Source: Pseudomonadota bacterium (GTDB lineage: Bacteria > Pseudomonadota > Gammaproteobacteria > Xanthomonadales > Xanthomonadaceae). Taken from it: 64,000 nt of DNA. The stretch spans positions 40,098 through 104,097 of the forward strand of contig JAFEBW010000039.1 in the NCBI GenBank assembly GCA_018242445.1, written 5' to 3'. Below are positions 28,321-39,020 of the stretch, piece after piece. The position numbers and the translations under genes are program-made. The notes under the pieces were generated by a model. It did no database searches. It had not been told where the DNA came from and was given only the letters and a program-made list of their open reading frames with translations. How positions within the stretch are numbered: position 1 is the first letter of the stretch; every line of letters begins with the position of its first letter.

Positions 28321-30783
28321 TCACCAACTGTCGATCATGTCGAGCAGGGAGAAGGCTTCCTCCTGCTGGGCCGCGTTGCCGTCGATCAGCGCCGCTTCCA
28401 GCAGGGCACGCGCATTGTCGATGTCGCCATTCTCGATGCAGGTCCGTGCTGCCGCGATGCGTTGCGGCACCGACAAGGCACCCTTGTTCGCCGCGGGCTT
28501 CGAGGCTGCCGCCGTGACGGTTTGCAGTTGGGTCACCGCCTGCGGCGACATGTCCCAGGCTTGCTGAACAGGGGCGGACTCCTGCCTCGGCGCCGGTTCG
28601 CGCGGCGGTTCCGGTACCGGCGCGATGGTTTCACCCGGTTCCGACGCCCGGGCCACGGCCACGGCGTTCGATTCGACGGCAACGGCCGACGGCGGTGTCG
28701 GCGGCACGGGTTCTGCGCTGGCCGGCTGCGGCTGCACGGGGCTGGCAACCGCGGCGGCGATGGCCTGCGAGGCAGCGGTGGGCGCCGCGACGACCGGCGG
28801 CGCGGCATCGAGGATCGGCACTTCCGCGGTGACCTTGGACGCCTCGACGTCCTCGTGCGCAACCGGCGCCACGATGGGCGCCACCTCCGCGCGCGCGCGC
28901 GGCAGGCTCGCGGCCAGCTCGCCCACGTCGAAATTGCGCCGGCGCGGTTCGGGCTCTTCCTTCGCGGGGCGTCGCAACATCAGGCCCAGCAGCCCGGCGA
29001 ACAGCAGCAGGCCGCCACCGATGAGCACGAAAGGCCGCAGATACCACGGCGTCCCTTCCGGTGGCGGTGGCGCGGGATGCACGGGCGCGGGCGTTGCCGC
29101 TTTCGCCGGAGTGGCCGCAACCGCGGCTGCCGGGGATGCGACGGCCGCCGCGGGAGCAGCGCTTGCCGACGATGCGGGCGCAGCCTCCGCGGCCGCAGCG
29201 ATGGAAGGCGAAGCCGCCGATGCCGAAGATGCCGGCGATCCGGCAGCCGAACTGGCCGGCGACGCGGTCGCTTGCGCGTCTTTCTTCTCCAACTCGGCCA
29301 GCCGTGCCTGCAACGCGGCCATCTGGCTGTCCTTGAGGCTGAGCAGTTTCTGGCTGTCGGCCTTGATCTTTTCCAGATCGGCCACGTGCGCTTTCAGGTC
29401 CTTGATCTCGGCCTGGCGCGAGGCCAGATCCTCGCGGTTTTGCGCCAGTTCGGCGCGCACTTCGCTGCCGGAACCGCCCCTGCTGGATCCGGACTGGCTG
29501 CTGCCTCCGGCATTGCCCGCCGGGGGCAGAATCTCCAGGCGTGCGCCGCGCGGCTGCCCGGGCGGATCGCCGGCCCCGGCAACCCGGGAACGCGCCGATG
29601 CGCGTCGTGGAGCGGCCGCGGCAGAGGGAGTCGAAGGCGCATCGTCCGCGTGCGCCGTCGCCGCTGCCGCGCCCTCCACCGGCTGCAGCTGTGGCGTCGG
29701 CTGGGCGCCGTGCCGCCAGCTTTCGACCTGCTCGTGCACCAGCGCATTGGCCTCGTCGGGCGTGATCGCGGCCATCGCCTGCGCATCGGGCACGCGCAAT
29801 TCCGCGCCAGCCTTGAGCCGGTTGATGTTGCCATCGACGAAGGCATCCGGATTGGCGCGTTGCAGGGCGATCATCACCCGGTTCAACGACACGCCCGGCG
29901 TCTGCATCTGGCCGGCGATGGACGAGAGCGTCTGCCCGCGATCGACGGTGAGGGTGGATTTGCCGGTGGCCGCAGACGCGGCAGGAGGCGGCGGCGGTGG
30001 CGGGGTTGCAGCCACCGGAGGCGGCAGTGGCGGCGCAGGCGCCGGTTCCGGCGGTGGAGCTGGTGGCGGAGCCGGCTCGGCTGGTGGCGTGGACGCGACG
30101 GGTTCCGGCGCGGGCATGGGCGCGACAGGCTCGGGCGCAGATGGCTGTGCGGCAGGTTCAGGCGCTGGCGCTGCAGCGGCGGCCGGCGGCGGCGGTGTCG
30201 CCGATTGCTGGGCAGCCGATGGCGCGGGCGATGCCGGTGCCGCTGCAGGAGAACGTTGCGGTTCCACCGGCTTGACCACCGGCGGCGATACCGTGGGTGC
30301 CGGCATCGGCGTGGAGGACACCGTCGGCGCGCTGATCGCCGCGTGCGGCACTTCCACCACGTGCGGCGGTTCCAGCATCGCGGTGTATTCGCGCACCATC
30401 TTGCCGTTGCCCCATTCCACTTCCAGCAGGAAGCTCACGTAGGGGTCGGTCATCTTTTGCGGGGTGGTGACCCGCACCACGGCCTCGCCGCGCGCATTGC
30501 GTGTGACCTTGAACACGAGGTTGGCCGACATGTCGTGCGGGCGCTGCAGGCCGACCGCCTCGAACGCTTCCGGCGAGGCCATGTGCACGACCATGTCGTC
30601 CAGTTGGCCGCGGTAATCCACATTCAGGGGGATCTCGGCGACGAAGGGCTCGTTGAGCTTGGATTGCACCTCGATGCCGCCCAAACCGACCGCACCGGCC
30701 GGCGCCATGGCCAGCGCGCAAGTCACCGCCAAGCCGAGGATTCCCGGTCGCAGGGCTCGCAGTTTCGTCGTCTCCGCTTGCAT
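28321..30783 (-). CDS. fimV: FimV/HubP-family polar hub protein
   Basis: An 820-residue envelope protein of the family that organises the cell pole and supports type IV pilus function. A signal peptide (ILGLAVTCALAMAPAGAVG) precedes the conserved FimV domain (GGIEVQSKLNEPFVAEIPL and DMSANLVFKVTRN). A LysM peptidoglycan-binding domain is near residues 270-335 (STLTVDRGQTLSSIAGQM). Between them is a Pro/Ala/Glu-rich stretch. A coiled coil precedes a single membrane segment (YLRPFVLIGGGLLLFAGLLGLML, near residue 590). The cytoplasmic part ends with the conserved TPR-like ARTCIENGDIDNARALLEAAL. The start at 30783 has GGAG eight bases upstream. Adjacent to asd and truA, the usual FimV context; pilT and pilU lie elsewhere in the window. 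Confidence 0.9.
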   Translation of the reverse strand: MQAETTKLRALRPGILGLAVTCALAMAPAGAVGLGGIEVQSKLNEPFVAEIPLNVDYRGQLDDMVVHMASPEAFEAVGLQRPHDMSANLVFKVTRNARGEAVVRVTTPQKMTDPYVSFLLEVEWGNGKMVREYTAMLEPPHVVEVPHAAISAPTVSSTPMPAPTVSPPVVKPVEPQRSPAAAPASPAPSAAQQSATPPPPAAAAAPAPEPAAQPSAPEPVAPMPAPEPVASTPPAEPAPPPAPPPEPAPAPPLPPPVAATPPPPPPPAASAATGKSTLTVDRGQTLSSIAGQMQTPGVSLNRVMIALQRANPDAFVDGNINRLKAGAELRVPDAQAMAAITPDEANALVHEQVESWRHGAQPTPQLQPVEGAAAATAHADDAPSTPSAAAAPRRASARSRVAGAGDPPGQPRGARLEILPPAGNAGGSSQSGSSRGGSGSEVRAELAQNREDLASRQAEIKDLKAHVADLEKIKADSQKLLSLKDSQMAALQARLAELEKKDAQATASPASSAAGSPASSASAASPSIAAAAEAAPASSASAAPAAAVASPAAAVAATPAKAATPAPVHPAPPPPEGTPWYLRPFVLIGGGLLLFAGLLGLMLRRPAKEEPEPRRRNFDVGELAASLPRARAEVAPIVAPVAHEDVEASKVTAEVPILDAAPPVVAAPTAASQAIAAAVASPVQPQPASAEPVPPTPPSAVAVESNAVAVARASEPGETIAPVPEPPREPAPRQESAPVQQAWDMSPQAVTQLQTVTAAASKPAANKGALSVPQRIAAARTCIENGDIDNARALLEAALIDGNAAQQEEAFSLLDMIDSW

Positions 30784-30914
30784 GCAACGCACTCCGAAAA
30801 AGTGGGCGGGGGATCATGCCGCGCGCGATCCATGCCTGGATCGCACGCGCGGGCCGTTGCCCGACAGCCCGCCAGTCGAAGCCAATCGACTGCATGACCA
30901 CGCCGCGATGGGCG

Positions 30915-31934
30915 CTAGCTATACGCTTGTGCCAGTAATTCCGCAATCTGCACGGCGTTGAGCGCGGCACCCTTGCGGATGTTGTCGGACACGACCCACA
31001 AGTCCAGCCCGCGCGGGTGCGAGATGTCCTCGCGGATGCGCCCGACAAAGGCCGGATCGCGCCCGGCCGCGTGCGTCACCGGGGTCGGGTAACCGCCGCC
31101 GCGGGGTTCGTCCACCACTTCCACGCCGGGCGATCGCTGCAACAACTCGCGCGCCTGCGTGGCGGTGATCTTTTCGCGGGTCTCGATGTGCACGGCCTCC
31201 GAATGCCCGTACACCACCGGCACGCGCACCACGGTCGGGTTCACCTGGATGGAATCGTCGCCGAGGATCTTGCGCGTCTCCCACACCAGCTTCATCTCCT
31301 CGGTGGTGTAGCCGTTGTCGCAGAAGTCGCCGCCGTGCGGGATCACGTTGCGCGCGATCTGGATCGGATAGACCTCGGCCTTCGCCTCGCCGCCGTTCAC
31401 CAGCGCCGCGTTCTGCCGCTCCAGTTCCGCGATCGCCTTCTGCCCGGTGCCGGACACCGATTGATAGGTGGCGACGTTGATGCGCTCGATGCCCACCGCA
31501 CGATGGATCGGCGCGAGCGCGACCAGCATCTGCATGGTCGAGCAATTCGGGTTGGCGATGATCCCGCGCGGGCGCTTGGCGATCTCCTGCGGGTTGACCT
31601 CGGACACCACCAGCGGGATGTCGGACTCGTAACGGAAGGCCGAGGAATTGTCGATCACCACCGCGCCGGCGGCGGCGAATTTCGGCGCGTATTGCTTGCT
31701 GATCGAACCGCCGGCCGAGAACAGCGCGATCTCGATGCCGGCAGGATCGAACGTGGCCAGATCCTGCACGAGAAGTTCGTGGTCACCGAATTTCACCCGC
31801 TTGCCCGCCGATTTCGCGCTCGCCACCGCGACCACCTGCTTGACCGGAAACTTCCGCTCGGCCAGCACCGACAGCATCACCTGCCCCACGGCGCCGGTTG
31901 CGCCGACCACGGCCACGTTGAACGTCCTGCCCAT
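30915..31934 (-). CDS. asd: Aspartate-semialdehyde dehydrogenase
   Basis: A 339-residue NADPH enzyme on the path to lysine, threonine, methionine and diaminopimelate. The nucleotide-binding VVGATGAVGQVMLSVLAER opens the protein and the active-site cysteine is in IIANPNCSTMQMLVAL; the histidine region is RVPVVYGHSEAVHIETRE. It lies between aroC and fimV on the same strand, with 45 bases to aroC. Confidence 0.97.
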   Translation of the reverse strand: MGRTFNVAVVGATGAVGQVMLSVLAERKFPVKQVVAVASAKSAGKRVKFGDHELLVQDLATFDPAGIEIALFSAGGSISKQYAPKFAAAGAVVIDNSSAFRYESDIPLVVSEVNPQEIAKRPRGIIANPNCSTMQMLVALAPIHRAVGIERINVATYQSVSGTGQKAIAELERQNAALVNGGEAKAEVYPIQIARNVIPHGGDFCDNGYTTEEMKLVWETRKILGDDSIQVNPTVVRVPVVYGHSEAVHIETREKITATQARELLQRSPGVEVVDEPRGGGYPTPVTHAAGRDPAFVGRIREDISHPRGLDLWVVSDNIRKGAALNAVQIAELLAQAYS

Positions 31935-31979
31935 CGTTTCGTCATTCCCTCGTTGCGTTGAAATACGTTGCGTTGAAAT

Positions 31980-33110
31980 TCAAGACTGTCCTGCCGGGAT
32001 CCTCGGCGCCACCGCGCCCACGTCCCCGCACTGCGCGCGGTGCCGCAAGGCTTGATCCATCAATACCAGGGCCACCATCGCCTCGCAGATCGGCGTCGCG
32101 CGCAGGCCCACGCAAGGATCGTGGCGGCCGGTGGTGACCACATCGACCGCGTTGCCGTGCACGTCCACGCCCGGCACCGGCAGGCGCAGGCTCGATGTCG
32201 GCTTGAAGGCGACCGAGCAGCGGATCGCCTGCCCGCTGGAGATGCCACCGAGGATGCCGCCGGCGTGGTTGGACAAGAATCCTTGCGGCGTCATCGCATC
32301 GCGGTGCGCGCTGCCCTTCTGCGCCACCGCCGCGAAACCGTCGCCGATCTCCACGCCTTTCACGGCATTGATCGACATCAGCGCGGCGGCGAGTTCGGCA
32401 TCGAGCTTGCCGTAGATCGGCTCGCCCCAGCCCGGCGGCACGCCGGTGGCGATGACGTCGATGCGCGCGCCGACCGAATCGCCGGATTTGCGCAGCGCGT
32501 CCATGAAATGTTCCAACTCCTCGACCTGTGCGGCCACCGGCCAGAAGAAGGGATTGGCTGCGACCACGTTCCAGTCGATGCCCGCCGCATCCAGCCGCAG
32601 GCGGTCGCTGCCATGCGGCGTCACGTCACCGATCTGGGTCATGCAGCCGCGCACGGCGATGCCATGTTTCTCGGCCAGCCAGCGCTTTGCGATCACGGCC
32701 GCCGCCACCCGCATCGTGGTCTCGCGCGCGGAGGCGCGCCCGCCGCCGCGCGGATCGCGGATGCCGTACTTCTGCCAATAGGTGTAGTCCGCGTGGCCGG
32801 GGCGGAATTGCTCGGCGATCTTCGCGTAGTCGCGGCTGCGCGCATCGGTGTTGCGGATCAGCAGCGCGATGGGCGTTCCGGTGCTGCGGCCCGCGTACAC
32901 GCCCGAGAGGATTTCAACGGCATCGGCCTCGTGGCGCGCCGAAGTGTGGCGCGTGCGCCCGGTGGCGCGACGGGCGAGATCGTGGCTGAAATCCTCCGGC
33001 GCGATGGCGATGCCCGGCGGGCAGCCGTCGATCACGCAACCGATGGCCGGGCCGTGCGATTCGCCGAAGGTGGTGACGGCAAATAGCTGGCCGAAGGCGT
33101 TAGCGGGCAT
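31980..33110 (-). CDS. aroC: Chorismate synthase
   Basis: A 376-residue FMN-dependent enzyme making chorismate, the branch point to tryptophan. Signature stretches are [40 protein letters not shown] (split), [16 protein letters not shown] and [16 protein letters not shown]. Its presence upstream of asd, fimV and the trp genes is a common Xanthomonadales order. Confidence 0.97.
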   Translation of the reverse strand: MPANAFGQLFAVTTFGESHGPAIGCVIDGCPPGIAIAPEDFSHDLARRATGRTRHTSARHEADAVEILSGVYAGRSTGTPIALLIRNTDARSRDYAKIAEQFRPGHADYTYWQKYGIRDPRGGGRASARETTMRVAAAVIAKRWLAEKHGIAVRGCMTQIGDVTPHGSDRLRLDAAGIDWNVVAANPFFWPVAAQVEELEHFMDALRKSGDSVGARIDVIATGVPPGWGEPIYGKLDAELAAALMSINAVKGVEIGDGFAAVAQKGSAHRDAMTPQGFLSNHAGGILGGISSGQAIRCSVAFKPTSSLRLPVPGVDVHGNAVDVVTTGRHDPCVGLRATPICEAMVALVLMDQALRHRAQCGDVGAVAPRIPAGQS

Positions 33111-33225
33111 GCGCGCCTTCCATCGACAACCGATTCATCCTGCCAGCGTGTGCAAGGTGGTAATGCCCGGATTCGCGCAAGGCATGGATACCGAAAAACG
33201 AGGTTGCTACCGCGCTCATGGTTCC

Positions 33226-33275
33226 GCCCTCATCCGCCCTGCGGGCACCTTCCCCCAAAGGCGGAAGGGAGAGCA
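33226..33275. repeat. CCTCTCCC-family repeat between aroC and prmB
   Basis: A degenerate member: CCGCCCTGCGGGC hairpin followed by CCTTCCCCCAAAGGCGGAAG. It occupies much of the 187-base gap between the two genes; nothing else is seen there. Confidence 0.6.
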
Positions 33276-33297
33276 GGAGCGCATCGCGCGTACCGAC

Positions 33298-34212
33298 TCA
33301 GCGCGCATCGGCCAGTTCCCGGATGCGTTCGGCATGCGCGACGAGATCTTCTTTGCCGATCACGAACACGCCCATCGCGCCGACGCGGAAATCGACCCAC
33401 GCGAAGGGAACCTCGGGCAACAGTTCGACCAGTGCGCGTTCGCTCTCGCCGACCTCCACGATCAGCAGGCCATCGTCTTCCAGATGCTCCGGCGCATCGC
33501 GCAGGATGCGCAACGCCAGATCCAGTCCATCCTCGCCGGCGATCAAGCCCAGCTCGGGCTCGTGCGCGTATTCGGGCGGCAATGCCGCGACTTCGGCGCG
33601 GGTGACATACGGCGGATTGCTGACGATCAGGTCGTAGCGTTCGCCAGCCAGCGCGGCGAACAGGTCGGACTTGTGCAGGCGCACGTTCGGCGTGTGCAGG
33701 CGCAAGGCGTTTTCTGCCGCCAGCGCGAGCGCATCGGCGGAAAGATCGACCGCATCCACCTGCCAGTCGGGCTGGTAGTGCGCCATCGCGATGCCGATGC
33801 AGCCCGATCCGGTGCACAGGTCGAGCGCGCGCTGCACCTGCCGCTCGCCCAGCCACGGCTGGAAGCCGGCCTCGATCAGCTCGGCGATCGGCGAGCGCGG
33901 CACCAGCGCGCGCGCATCCGTGCGGAAGCTCAGGCCGGCGAACCACGCCTCGCCGGTGATGTAGGCGGCGGGGATGCGCTCGCGGATGCGGCGCTCGAAC
34001 AAGGCCAGGATTTCGGCTTTTTCCTCGGCCGTCAGGCGCGCCTGCCCGTACACCGGGTTGAGATCGTGCGGCAGGTGCAGGGCGTGCAGGACGAGCTGGG
34101 TGGACTCGTCCAGCGCGTTGTCGTAGCTGTGGCCGAAGGTCAAACCGGCCGCGCCGAAGCGGCTGGCGCCGTAGCGGATCAGGTCGATGATCGTGGTCAG
34201 GTTGACGGGCAT
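33298..34212 (-). CDS. prmB: Ribosomal protein L3 glutamine methyltransferase
   Basis: A 304-residue N5-glutamine methyltransferase. The SAM motif ALDLCTGSGCIGIAMA and the catalytic NPPY (LIVSNPPYVTRAEV) identify the HemK/PrmB family, and the N-terminal helical domain (GLTFGHSYDNALDESTQLVL) is the PrmB rather than PrmC type. Start MPVNLTTIID at 34212. A TATACT box on the minus strand (plus 34250-34255) sits about 38 bases upstream. Divergent from the SCO gene. Confidence 0.92.
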   Translation of the reverse strand: MPVNLTTIIDLIRYGASRFGAAGLTFGHSYDNALDESTQLVLHALHLPHDLNPVYGQARLTAEEKAEILALFERRIRERIPAAYITGEAWFAGLSFRTDARALVPRSPIAELIEAGFQPWLGERQVQRALDLCTGSGCIGIAMAHYQPDWQVDAVDLSADALALAAENALRLHTPNVRLHKSDLFAALAGERYDLIVSNPPYVTRAEVAALPPEYAHEPELGLIAGEDGLDLALRILRDAPEHLEDDGLLIVEVGESERALVELLPEVPFAWVDFRVGAMGVFVIGKEDLVAHAERIRELADAR

Positions 34213-34249
34213 GGGCTGGCGCGCCGCGCGAACGTTGGCAGAACCGGCG

Positions 34250-34275
34250 AGTATAGCGGCAGCGACGGCTATAAT
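34250..34275. promoter_or_regulatory. Back-to-back -10 boxes between prmB and SCO gene
   Basis: TATACT on the minus strand (34250-34255) for prmB and a perfect TATAAT on the plus strand (34270-34275) for the SCO gene. -35 boxes are not convincing. The plus-strand box lies only six bases before the first ATG of the SCO gene. Confidence 0.45.
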
Positions 34276-34281
34276 CGGCGG

Positions 34282-34983
34282 ATGCCGATCAGAACGAAAG
34301 CTTCCACGCACATGCGCCGCTCGCATGTGCGCGGCGCCGTGCGCCACGCCACCTTGTACATCCTCGCCGCGGCGCTCGCCGCCGGCTTCGGGCTGTGGGC
34401 GGCGGAAAACCGCGTCACCTCACGCGCCACGCCACCACCGCCGCTGCGCGCGGTCGACCTGTTCCCGGCCGCGCGCGCGTTGCCCGCGTTCCAGTTGCAA
34501 GGCGCGGGCGGCACCAAGATCACGCCTGCAGCGCTCAAGGGCCACTGGACGCTGGTGTATCTGGGCTACACGCATTGCCCGGACGTGTGCCCGACGACCC
34601 TGCAGGCGCTGGGCGTGGCCTCCAAGTCATGGGCCGCGCTGCCGGCAGCGCAGCGCCCGCGCATCTGGTTCGTCTCGGTCGATCCGGGTCGCGACACACC
34701 CGACCACACCGCGCAATACGCTGGCTATTTCGGCAAGGACATCACCGGCGCCACCGCCGACGACAAGACGCTGGCGGCATTCGCGCGGGCACTTGGAATG
34801 GTGTATTTCGTGGACAAGGGCGGCAACGGCAAACCGTACTCGGTCGATCACTCCGACACCGTGTCGGTGCTCGACAAGGAGGGCGAGATGGTCGGCGTGA
34901 TCCAGCCCGCACAGCCGCCGGCGCAGCCATTCGACCCGGCCGCGATCGGTACCGACATGCAGGCTTTGACGAAGTGGCGCTGA
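34282..34983 (+). CDS. SCO1/SenC-family copper chaperone
   Basis: A membrane-anchored thioredoxin-fold protein of 233 residues. The hydrophobic anchor [19 protein letters not shown] is near residues 24-42. The copper site is the CxxxC motif in [14 protein letters not shown] plus the distal histidine in [16 protein letters not shown] proteins deliver copper to cytochrome c oxidase subunit II. The first ATG at 34282 is only six bases from a TATAAT box; the second in-frame ATG at 34312 (MRRSHVRG) would allow a normal leader and keeps the whole anchor, so it may be the true start. Confidence 0.9.
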   Translation: MPIRTKASTHMRRSHVRGAVRHATLYILAAALAAGFGLWAAENRVTSRATPPPPLRAVDLFPAARALPAFQLQGAGGTKITPAALKGHWTLVYLGYTHCPDVCPTTLQALGVASKSWAALPAAQRPRIWFVSVDPGRDTPDHTAQYAGYFGKDITGATADDKTLAAFARALGMVYFVDKGGNGKPYSVDHSDTVSVLDKEGEMVGVIQPAQPPAQPFDPAAIGTDMQALTKWR

Positions 34984-34985
34984 GC

Positions 34986-35822
34986 ATGCGCCCGGCCATC
35001 GCCCTGCAATACCTGTTGCCGCATCGGTTGCTGTCGCGGTTGGCGTTGTACGCGGCGCGCTGGCGCTGGCGGCCGTGGAAGGATGCCCTGATCGGCACGG
35101 TGGTGCGGCGCTTCGGCGTGGACATGAGCGAGGCCGCGCAGTCCGACCCGCACGCCTATCCGAACTTCGCAGCGTTCTTCACCCGCGCATTGAAAACCGG
35201 CGCGCGCGTGCCCGATCCCGATCCGCGCGCCTTGCTGATGCCGGCCGACGGGCGCATCAGCCAGCTCGGCCGTATCGAATCCGGCCGCATCTTCCAGGCC
35301 AAGGGCCAGTCCTACACCGCCGCCGAACTGCTCGGCGACGAGACCGCCGCCGCGCCGTTCGCCGACGGCCGGTTCGCCACCGTGTACCTGTCCCCGCGCG
35401 ACTACCATCGCGTGCACATGCCGTGGACGGGTGCCCTGCGCGAAACCCTGCACATGCCCGGGCGCATCTTCAGCGTCGCCCCGTTCGCGGTGCAGGCCAT
35501 CCCGCGCCTGTTCGCCCGCAACGAGCGCCTGGTCTGCCACTTCGATGCCGATTTCGGTCCGCTGTGCGTGGTGATGGTCGGCGCGGTGCTGGTGTCGGGC
35601 GTGGAAACCGTGTGGAGCGGCGTGGAAATCCCCAACTACGCCTCACACCCGATCCGCAAGGACTGGCGCGGCAAGGGCATCGTGGTCGAGCGCTACGCCG
35701 AGATGGCGCGCTTCAATTACGGCTCGACCGTCATCGTGCTGTTGCCGCAGGGCGTGCGCCTGGATGCGTCGCTGGCAGCCGCACAGCAGGTACGGCTTGG
35801 GCAACGGCTGGGCAGCGCCTAA
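34986..35822 (+). CDS. psd: Phosphatidylserine decarboxylase proenzyme
   Basis: A 278-residue proenzyme that makes phosphatidylethanolamine. The self-cleavage/pyruvoyl site is the GST in [12 protein letters not shown] near residue 250; the conserved [21 protein letters not shown] and [13 protein letters not shown] stretches are intact. It starts two bases after the SCO stop, so the two are probably cotranscribed. Its end overlaps the end of the opposing MalT-like gene by four bases. Confidence 0.96.
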   Translation: MRPAIALQYLLPHRLLSRLALYAARWRWRPWKDALIGTVVRRFGVDMSEAAQSDPHAYPNFAAFFTRALKTGARVPDPDPRALLMPADGRISQLGRIESGRIFQAKGQSYTAAELLGDETAAAPFADGRFATVYLSPRDYHRVHMPWTGALRETLHMPGRIFSVAPFAVQAIPRLFARNERLVCHFDADFGPLCVVMVGAVLVSGVETVWSGVEIPNYASHPIRKDWRGKGIVVERYAEMARFNYGSTVIVLLPQGVRLDASLAAAQQVRLGQRLGSA

Positions 35823-38530
35823 CGCCCTGCCGCCGGGATCGCGGCAGCGCCTGCACGCGACATGCCGAGCAAACCGAACAGGCGCGCACGCGGCACGAGG
35901 GCAGCGGGCGTCGCGACGGCCAGCTTGGCGCACAGATGACCCACGTGCCATTGCACGAGTCCGGGTTCCTGATGCAATGCGGTGGCGACGCCTTCAATGG
36001 ATGCCTCGCGATCGAGCGCGGCGAGGATGCCCGCTTCGGCCGACGTGAGAAACCCCTCCGTGCTGGCCAGCGTCGGCACCGGTTCGACATGCCCGCCCAT
36101 CGCCACCACGCGCGGCAGCGCCCGGTTGCCGGTCATCGTCGTCGAGCGCAGTTGCGCGGCCATCTGCACGGCCTGCGGGTAGCTGTCGAGCAGCAACCTG
36201 CGGTTGCCGCCCAGCTTGCCCAGGCTCAAGGCCTCGCCGAGCAGGCGCAGCGCGAGCGGCGCGCCGCGCTGATGGGCCACCAACGCGCGCAGCACGCGCA
36301 CCACCAGCAGGTCGCAACCCCGGCCCATCGCGACCGCCAGCGCATCGGCGGTCAGCAGGTGACGCTCGGCCATGCCGATGTCGGCGCGCGCGAAAGCCGC
36401 CTGTGCCTTGGCGATCGCCGTCGTCAGGTTGTACAGCGGCAGGAACGGATCGCGATCCGGGCCGACGAAAGCCGGCGCGAGGGCATCGAGTTCGTCCTCC
36501 AGCGGCACCAGCGCCGATACGCGGCCGGCCAGCGCATGGATGCGGATCTGCTCGGCCAGCGCATGCAGCACCAGCCGCGGCCAGTCGTGCTCGCGCGCGA
36601 CCCCGCGCAGCTCGTCGAGTATCAGCAGCGCCTGCGCCTCGTCGTGCCGCAGCACCGCCAGCCGCGCCAGCGTGCGCCGGGCGCACAGGATCACGTCCGG
36701 GATGGCGGTGGCCATCATCACGTCCATGCGGCCTGCCAGCAGGCTCAGGGCCGCGTCCGGCTGGTTGCGTTCCAGCGTCGCGGCGGCGGTCACCGCAGCC
36801 AGCATGCCGGCGATGGGGCTGCGCCTTCCCTCGCCTTGTTCGGCTTGCAGCAGCGCCGGACGCACCACCGCTTCGGCGCGATCCGGGTAACCCTCCCAGA
36901 GGTGGCTCAGGGCCACCATCGTGCGCCCGAACGCGCGGCCGAGGGTTGGCGAATAGCGATAGTTCGAGGTCGAAAATCGCGGTTCGATCTCGCGCACATA
37001 GGCGGTGCGCCCGGCGTGCAGGGCGTGCATGGCCAGGCAGTTGGCATGGGTGGCCGCGTGGCCAGAACCTTCGACCATCGGCGAACCTTCGGGCCATCGC
37101 GCCAGCAGGCGCGGGATCAGGCCAGGGCGATCGGCATACCCGGCCGCGGCGGCGGCGACCAGCGAGGCCGCATAGCTGCCGCGTTCGTCGAGTTCGGGGT
37201 CGGCGAGCAGCGCCCGCGCATCGATCAGGGCCTGCGCATGGCGTTCGCTGCATGCGCAGATCCAACTGGCGACCAGGCGCAGATCCGGATCGCGCGCGGT
37301 GTCGCCGTCGGGCATGTCCGCCAGCGCTTCGCGCGCTTCGGCCAGCCGTCCTGCTGCGCACATCTGCCACAGCATGTGCGCGCGCAGCGAACGCGCCTGA
37401 CGCGCATCGCCCGCATCGTCGGCATGCCGGGCGGCGTCCAGATAACGCTCCTGCCGCGCATACCACGCCGATGCCCGACGGTGCAGTTGCTGGCATTCGC
37501 GCACCGGCAGGCGTGCGAAGCGGTCGAGCAGCACTTTTCGCGCCAAGGGATGCAGGCAACTCCATTGCTTGGTCTGGCCCACCATCCACAGCGGCGTGTC
37601 GAGCAGCGCACGCGCCAGATGCGCCGTTGCCGCAGGGTCGTCGGTCACCGCGGCACACAAGTCGGAGTGCAGGTGATCGAGGATGGCGATGCGGCTGAGG
37701 AAGCCGAGCAGGTCGGCGGGCAACTGGGCCAGCAGGACGTCGAAATACCGGCGTTCCGCCGGCCCGCGCAGCCAGACCACGGACTCGACCAAGCGCGGCG
37801 AAGGGGTCGCCTGCTCGATCGCCGATGCCGCCAATTGCAGCCCCAGCGGCCAACCCTCGGTGGCGCGATGCAGGCGCTGGCCATCCCCGGGATCGATGCG
37901 GTCGCGCGCGCGCCGCATGAGCATGTCCGCCGCTTCCTCGGGCGACAGGCGCAGATCGTCGATCCCGAAGCAGGCCGCCGCATCGTCGATGCCCGCCTGC
38001 TCCGGCCATGCCAGCGGCGCCGTCGTCGCCAGCACCACCCGCAGGTTCGACGGGGCGTTGTGCACGAGGTAGGCCAGCGCCTGCCGAACGCTGGCTTCGG
38101 GCAGCCTCTCGGCGGCATCGATCATCAGCACGACCTCGCCGCGCTCGCGGGCGATGCCCGCCAACAGGCCGGTCAATCCCTCCGTTTGCGCATCCGCCTT
38201 GTGCGCGTGGCGCGATGCCTGCGCATCGGCGCGGGAGCGCCCGGACGCCTGCCGCAGGGCATGCGCGAGCGCCGCGGCGAAACGCACCGGGCGATCGCGG
38301 CAGTCGGCGGTGATCCACGCCACCAGCGCTCCGTGTTCGAGCCAGGTGCGCCGCCATTGCAGCAGCAACGTGGTCTTGCCGTAGCCATCCGGCGCGGTGA
38401 CGACGATGAGCCGCTCGCCGCGGATCGTTTCCCAGCGCCGGATCAGGCGCTCGCGTCGTACCACCATGCGCGGCAGCCGCGGCGGCGTCGCCTTGAGGGT
38501 GAATTCCGGCTCGGGAATGATGGTTTGCAC
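35819..38530 (-). CDS. MalT/LuxR-type ATP-binding transcriptional regulator
   Basis: A large regulator of about 903 residues. The STAND-type ATPase core has Walker [17 protein letters not shown] near residue 45 and a Walker B-like [11 protein letters not shown] near residue 130. A long helical-repeat region rich in Ala/Leu (TPR-like, as in MalT) follows. The last ~65 residues form a divergent LuxR-type helix-turn-helix ([26 protein letters not shown] then [14 protein letters not shown]). Such proteins bind an inducer through the repeats and then activate promoters. The target is unknown. The GTG at 38530 ([10 protein letters not shown]) is the best start by similarity to the MalT opening; no clear ribosome-binding site. 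Confidence 0.8.
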   Translation of the reverse strand: MQTIIPEPEFTLKATPPRLPRMVVRRERLIRRWETIRGERLIVVTAPDGYGKTTLLLQWRRTWLEHGALVAWITADCRDRPVRFAAALAHALRQASGRSRADAQASRHAHKADAQTEGLTGLLAGIARERGEVVLMIDAAERLPEASVRQALAYLVHNAPSNLRVVLATTAPLAWPEQAGIDDAAACFGIDDLRLSPEEAADMLMRRARDRIDPGDGQRLHRATEGWPLGLQLAASAIEQATPSPRLVESVVWLRGPAERRYFDVLLAQLPADLLGFLSRIAILDHLHSDLCAAVTDDPAATAHLARALLDTPLWMVGQTKQWSCLHPLARKVLLDRFARLPVRECQQLHRRASAWYARQERYLDAARHADDAGDARQARSLRAHMLWQMCAAGRLAEAREALADMPDGDTARDPDLRLVASWICACSERHAQALIDARALLADPELDERGSYAASLVAAAAAGYADRPGLIPRLLARWPEGSPMVEGSGHAATHANCLAMHALHAGRTAYVREIEPRFSTSNYRYSPTLGRAFGRTMVALSHLWEGYPDRAEAVVRPALLQAEQGEGRRSPIAGMLAAVTAAATLERNQPDAALSLLAGRMDVMMATAIPDVILCARRTLARLAVLRHDEAQALLILDELRGVAREHDWPRLVLHALAEQIRIHALAGRVSALVPLEDELDALAPAFVGPDRDPFLPLYNLTTAIAKAQAAFARADIGMAERHLLTADALAVAMGRGCDLLVVRVLRALVAHQRGAPLALRLLGEALSLGKLGGNRRLLLDSYPQAVQMAAQLRSTTMTGNRALPRVVAMGGHVEPVPTLASTEGFLTSAEAGILAALDREASIEGVATALHQEPGLVQWHVGHLCAKLAVATPAALVPRARLFGLLGMSRAGAAAIPAAGR

Positions 38531-38711
38531 GATGATCCGGCCCGCTGCGGTCGCCCCGTCGCACTCTGGCACACGCCGCCAGCCTGACGCGACGCGCTGC
38601 GCCAATCAGTGATGCAGTGACGGATTCATGGATTCATCGGCAGCACGGGCTCGAGCCGGGCGCATCGGCGGGCGGTGCGGGCACCGCCGGCGACGACCGT
38701 TCGGAAAGCGC

Positions 38712-39020
38712 TCAGAACGGGTTGGTCAGCGCCTCGCAAAGCACATCGGCCGGTGCGGGCGAGAACACGTGCTCCTCGCCATCCTTGGAGGCGTCGCGCG
38801 CGAGCTTGTAGCCGATCGGCTCGCCCTGATTGATGTTCTCGGCGAACTTGTCGAGCACGCCCTGGCTGATCCAGCGCTCCAGCTCGGTCGGATGGCCGTT
38901 GTAGTGCTTTGCGTAGGTGGTGAGGAACTGATCGAGGCTGGCGCGGCCATTGGCGGTGAGATCGCTCACCCACACGCTGCTGCCCTGAGTGAGTTCGGAC
39001 GCCGGTGTCAACTGGCTCAT
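38712..39020 (-). CDS. Hypothetical protein, 102 residues
   Basis: A small soluble protein starting MSQLTPASELTQGSSVW, with AGGAG eight bases upstream of the ATG, which strongly supports this start. It contains LDQFLTTYAKHYNGHPTELERWISQGVLDKFAENI and a short acidic-to-neutral end. No signal peptide or known motif is seen. It stands alone between the MalT-like regulator and the tRNA-Leu region. Function unknown. Confidence 0.7.
   Translation of the reverse strand: MSQLTPASELTQGSSVWVSDLTANGRASLDQFLTTYAKHYNGHPTELERWISQGVLDKFAENINQGEPIGYKLARDASKDGEEHVFSPAPADVLCEALTNPF

Noticed and set aside
27466..30897. A 1143-residue open frame on the plus strand
   Set aside because: Antisense to truA and fimV; low-complexity Arg/Gly-rich translation, no ribosome-binding site.
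35075..38587. A 1170-residue open frame on the plus strand
   Set aside because: It is the antisense of the MalT-like gene and psd; its composition (Gln/Arg/His-rich) is typical of high-GC shadow frames and it has no recognisable domain.
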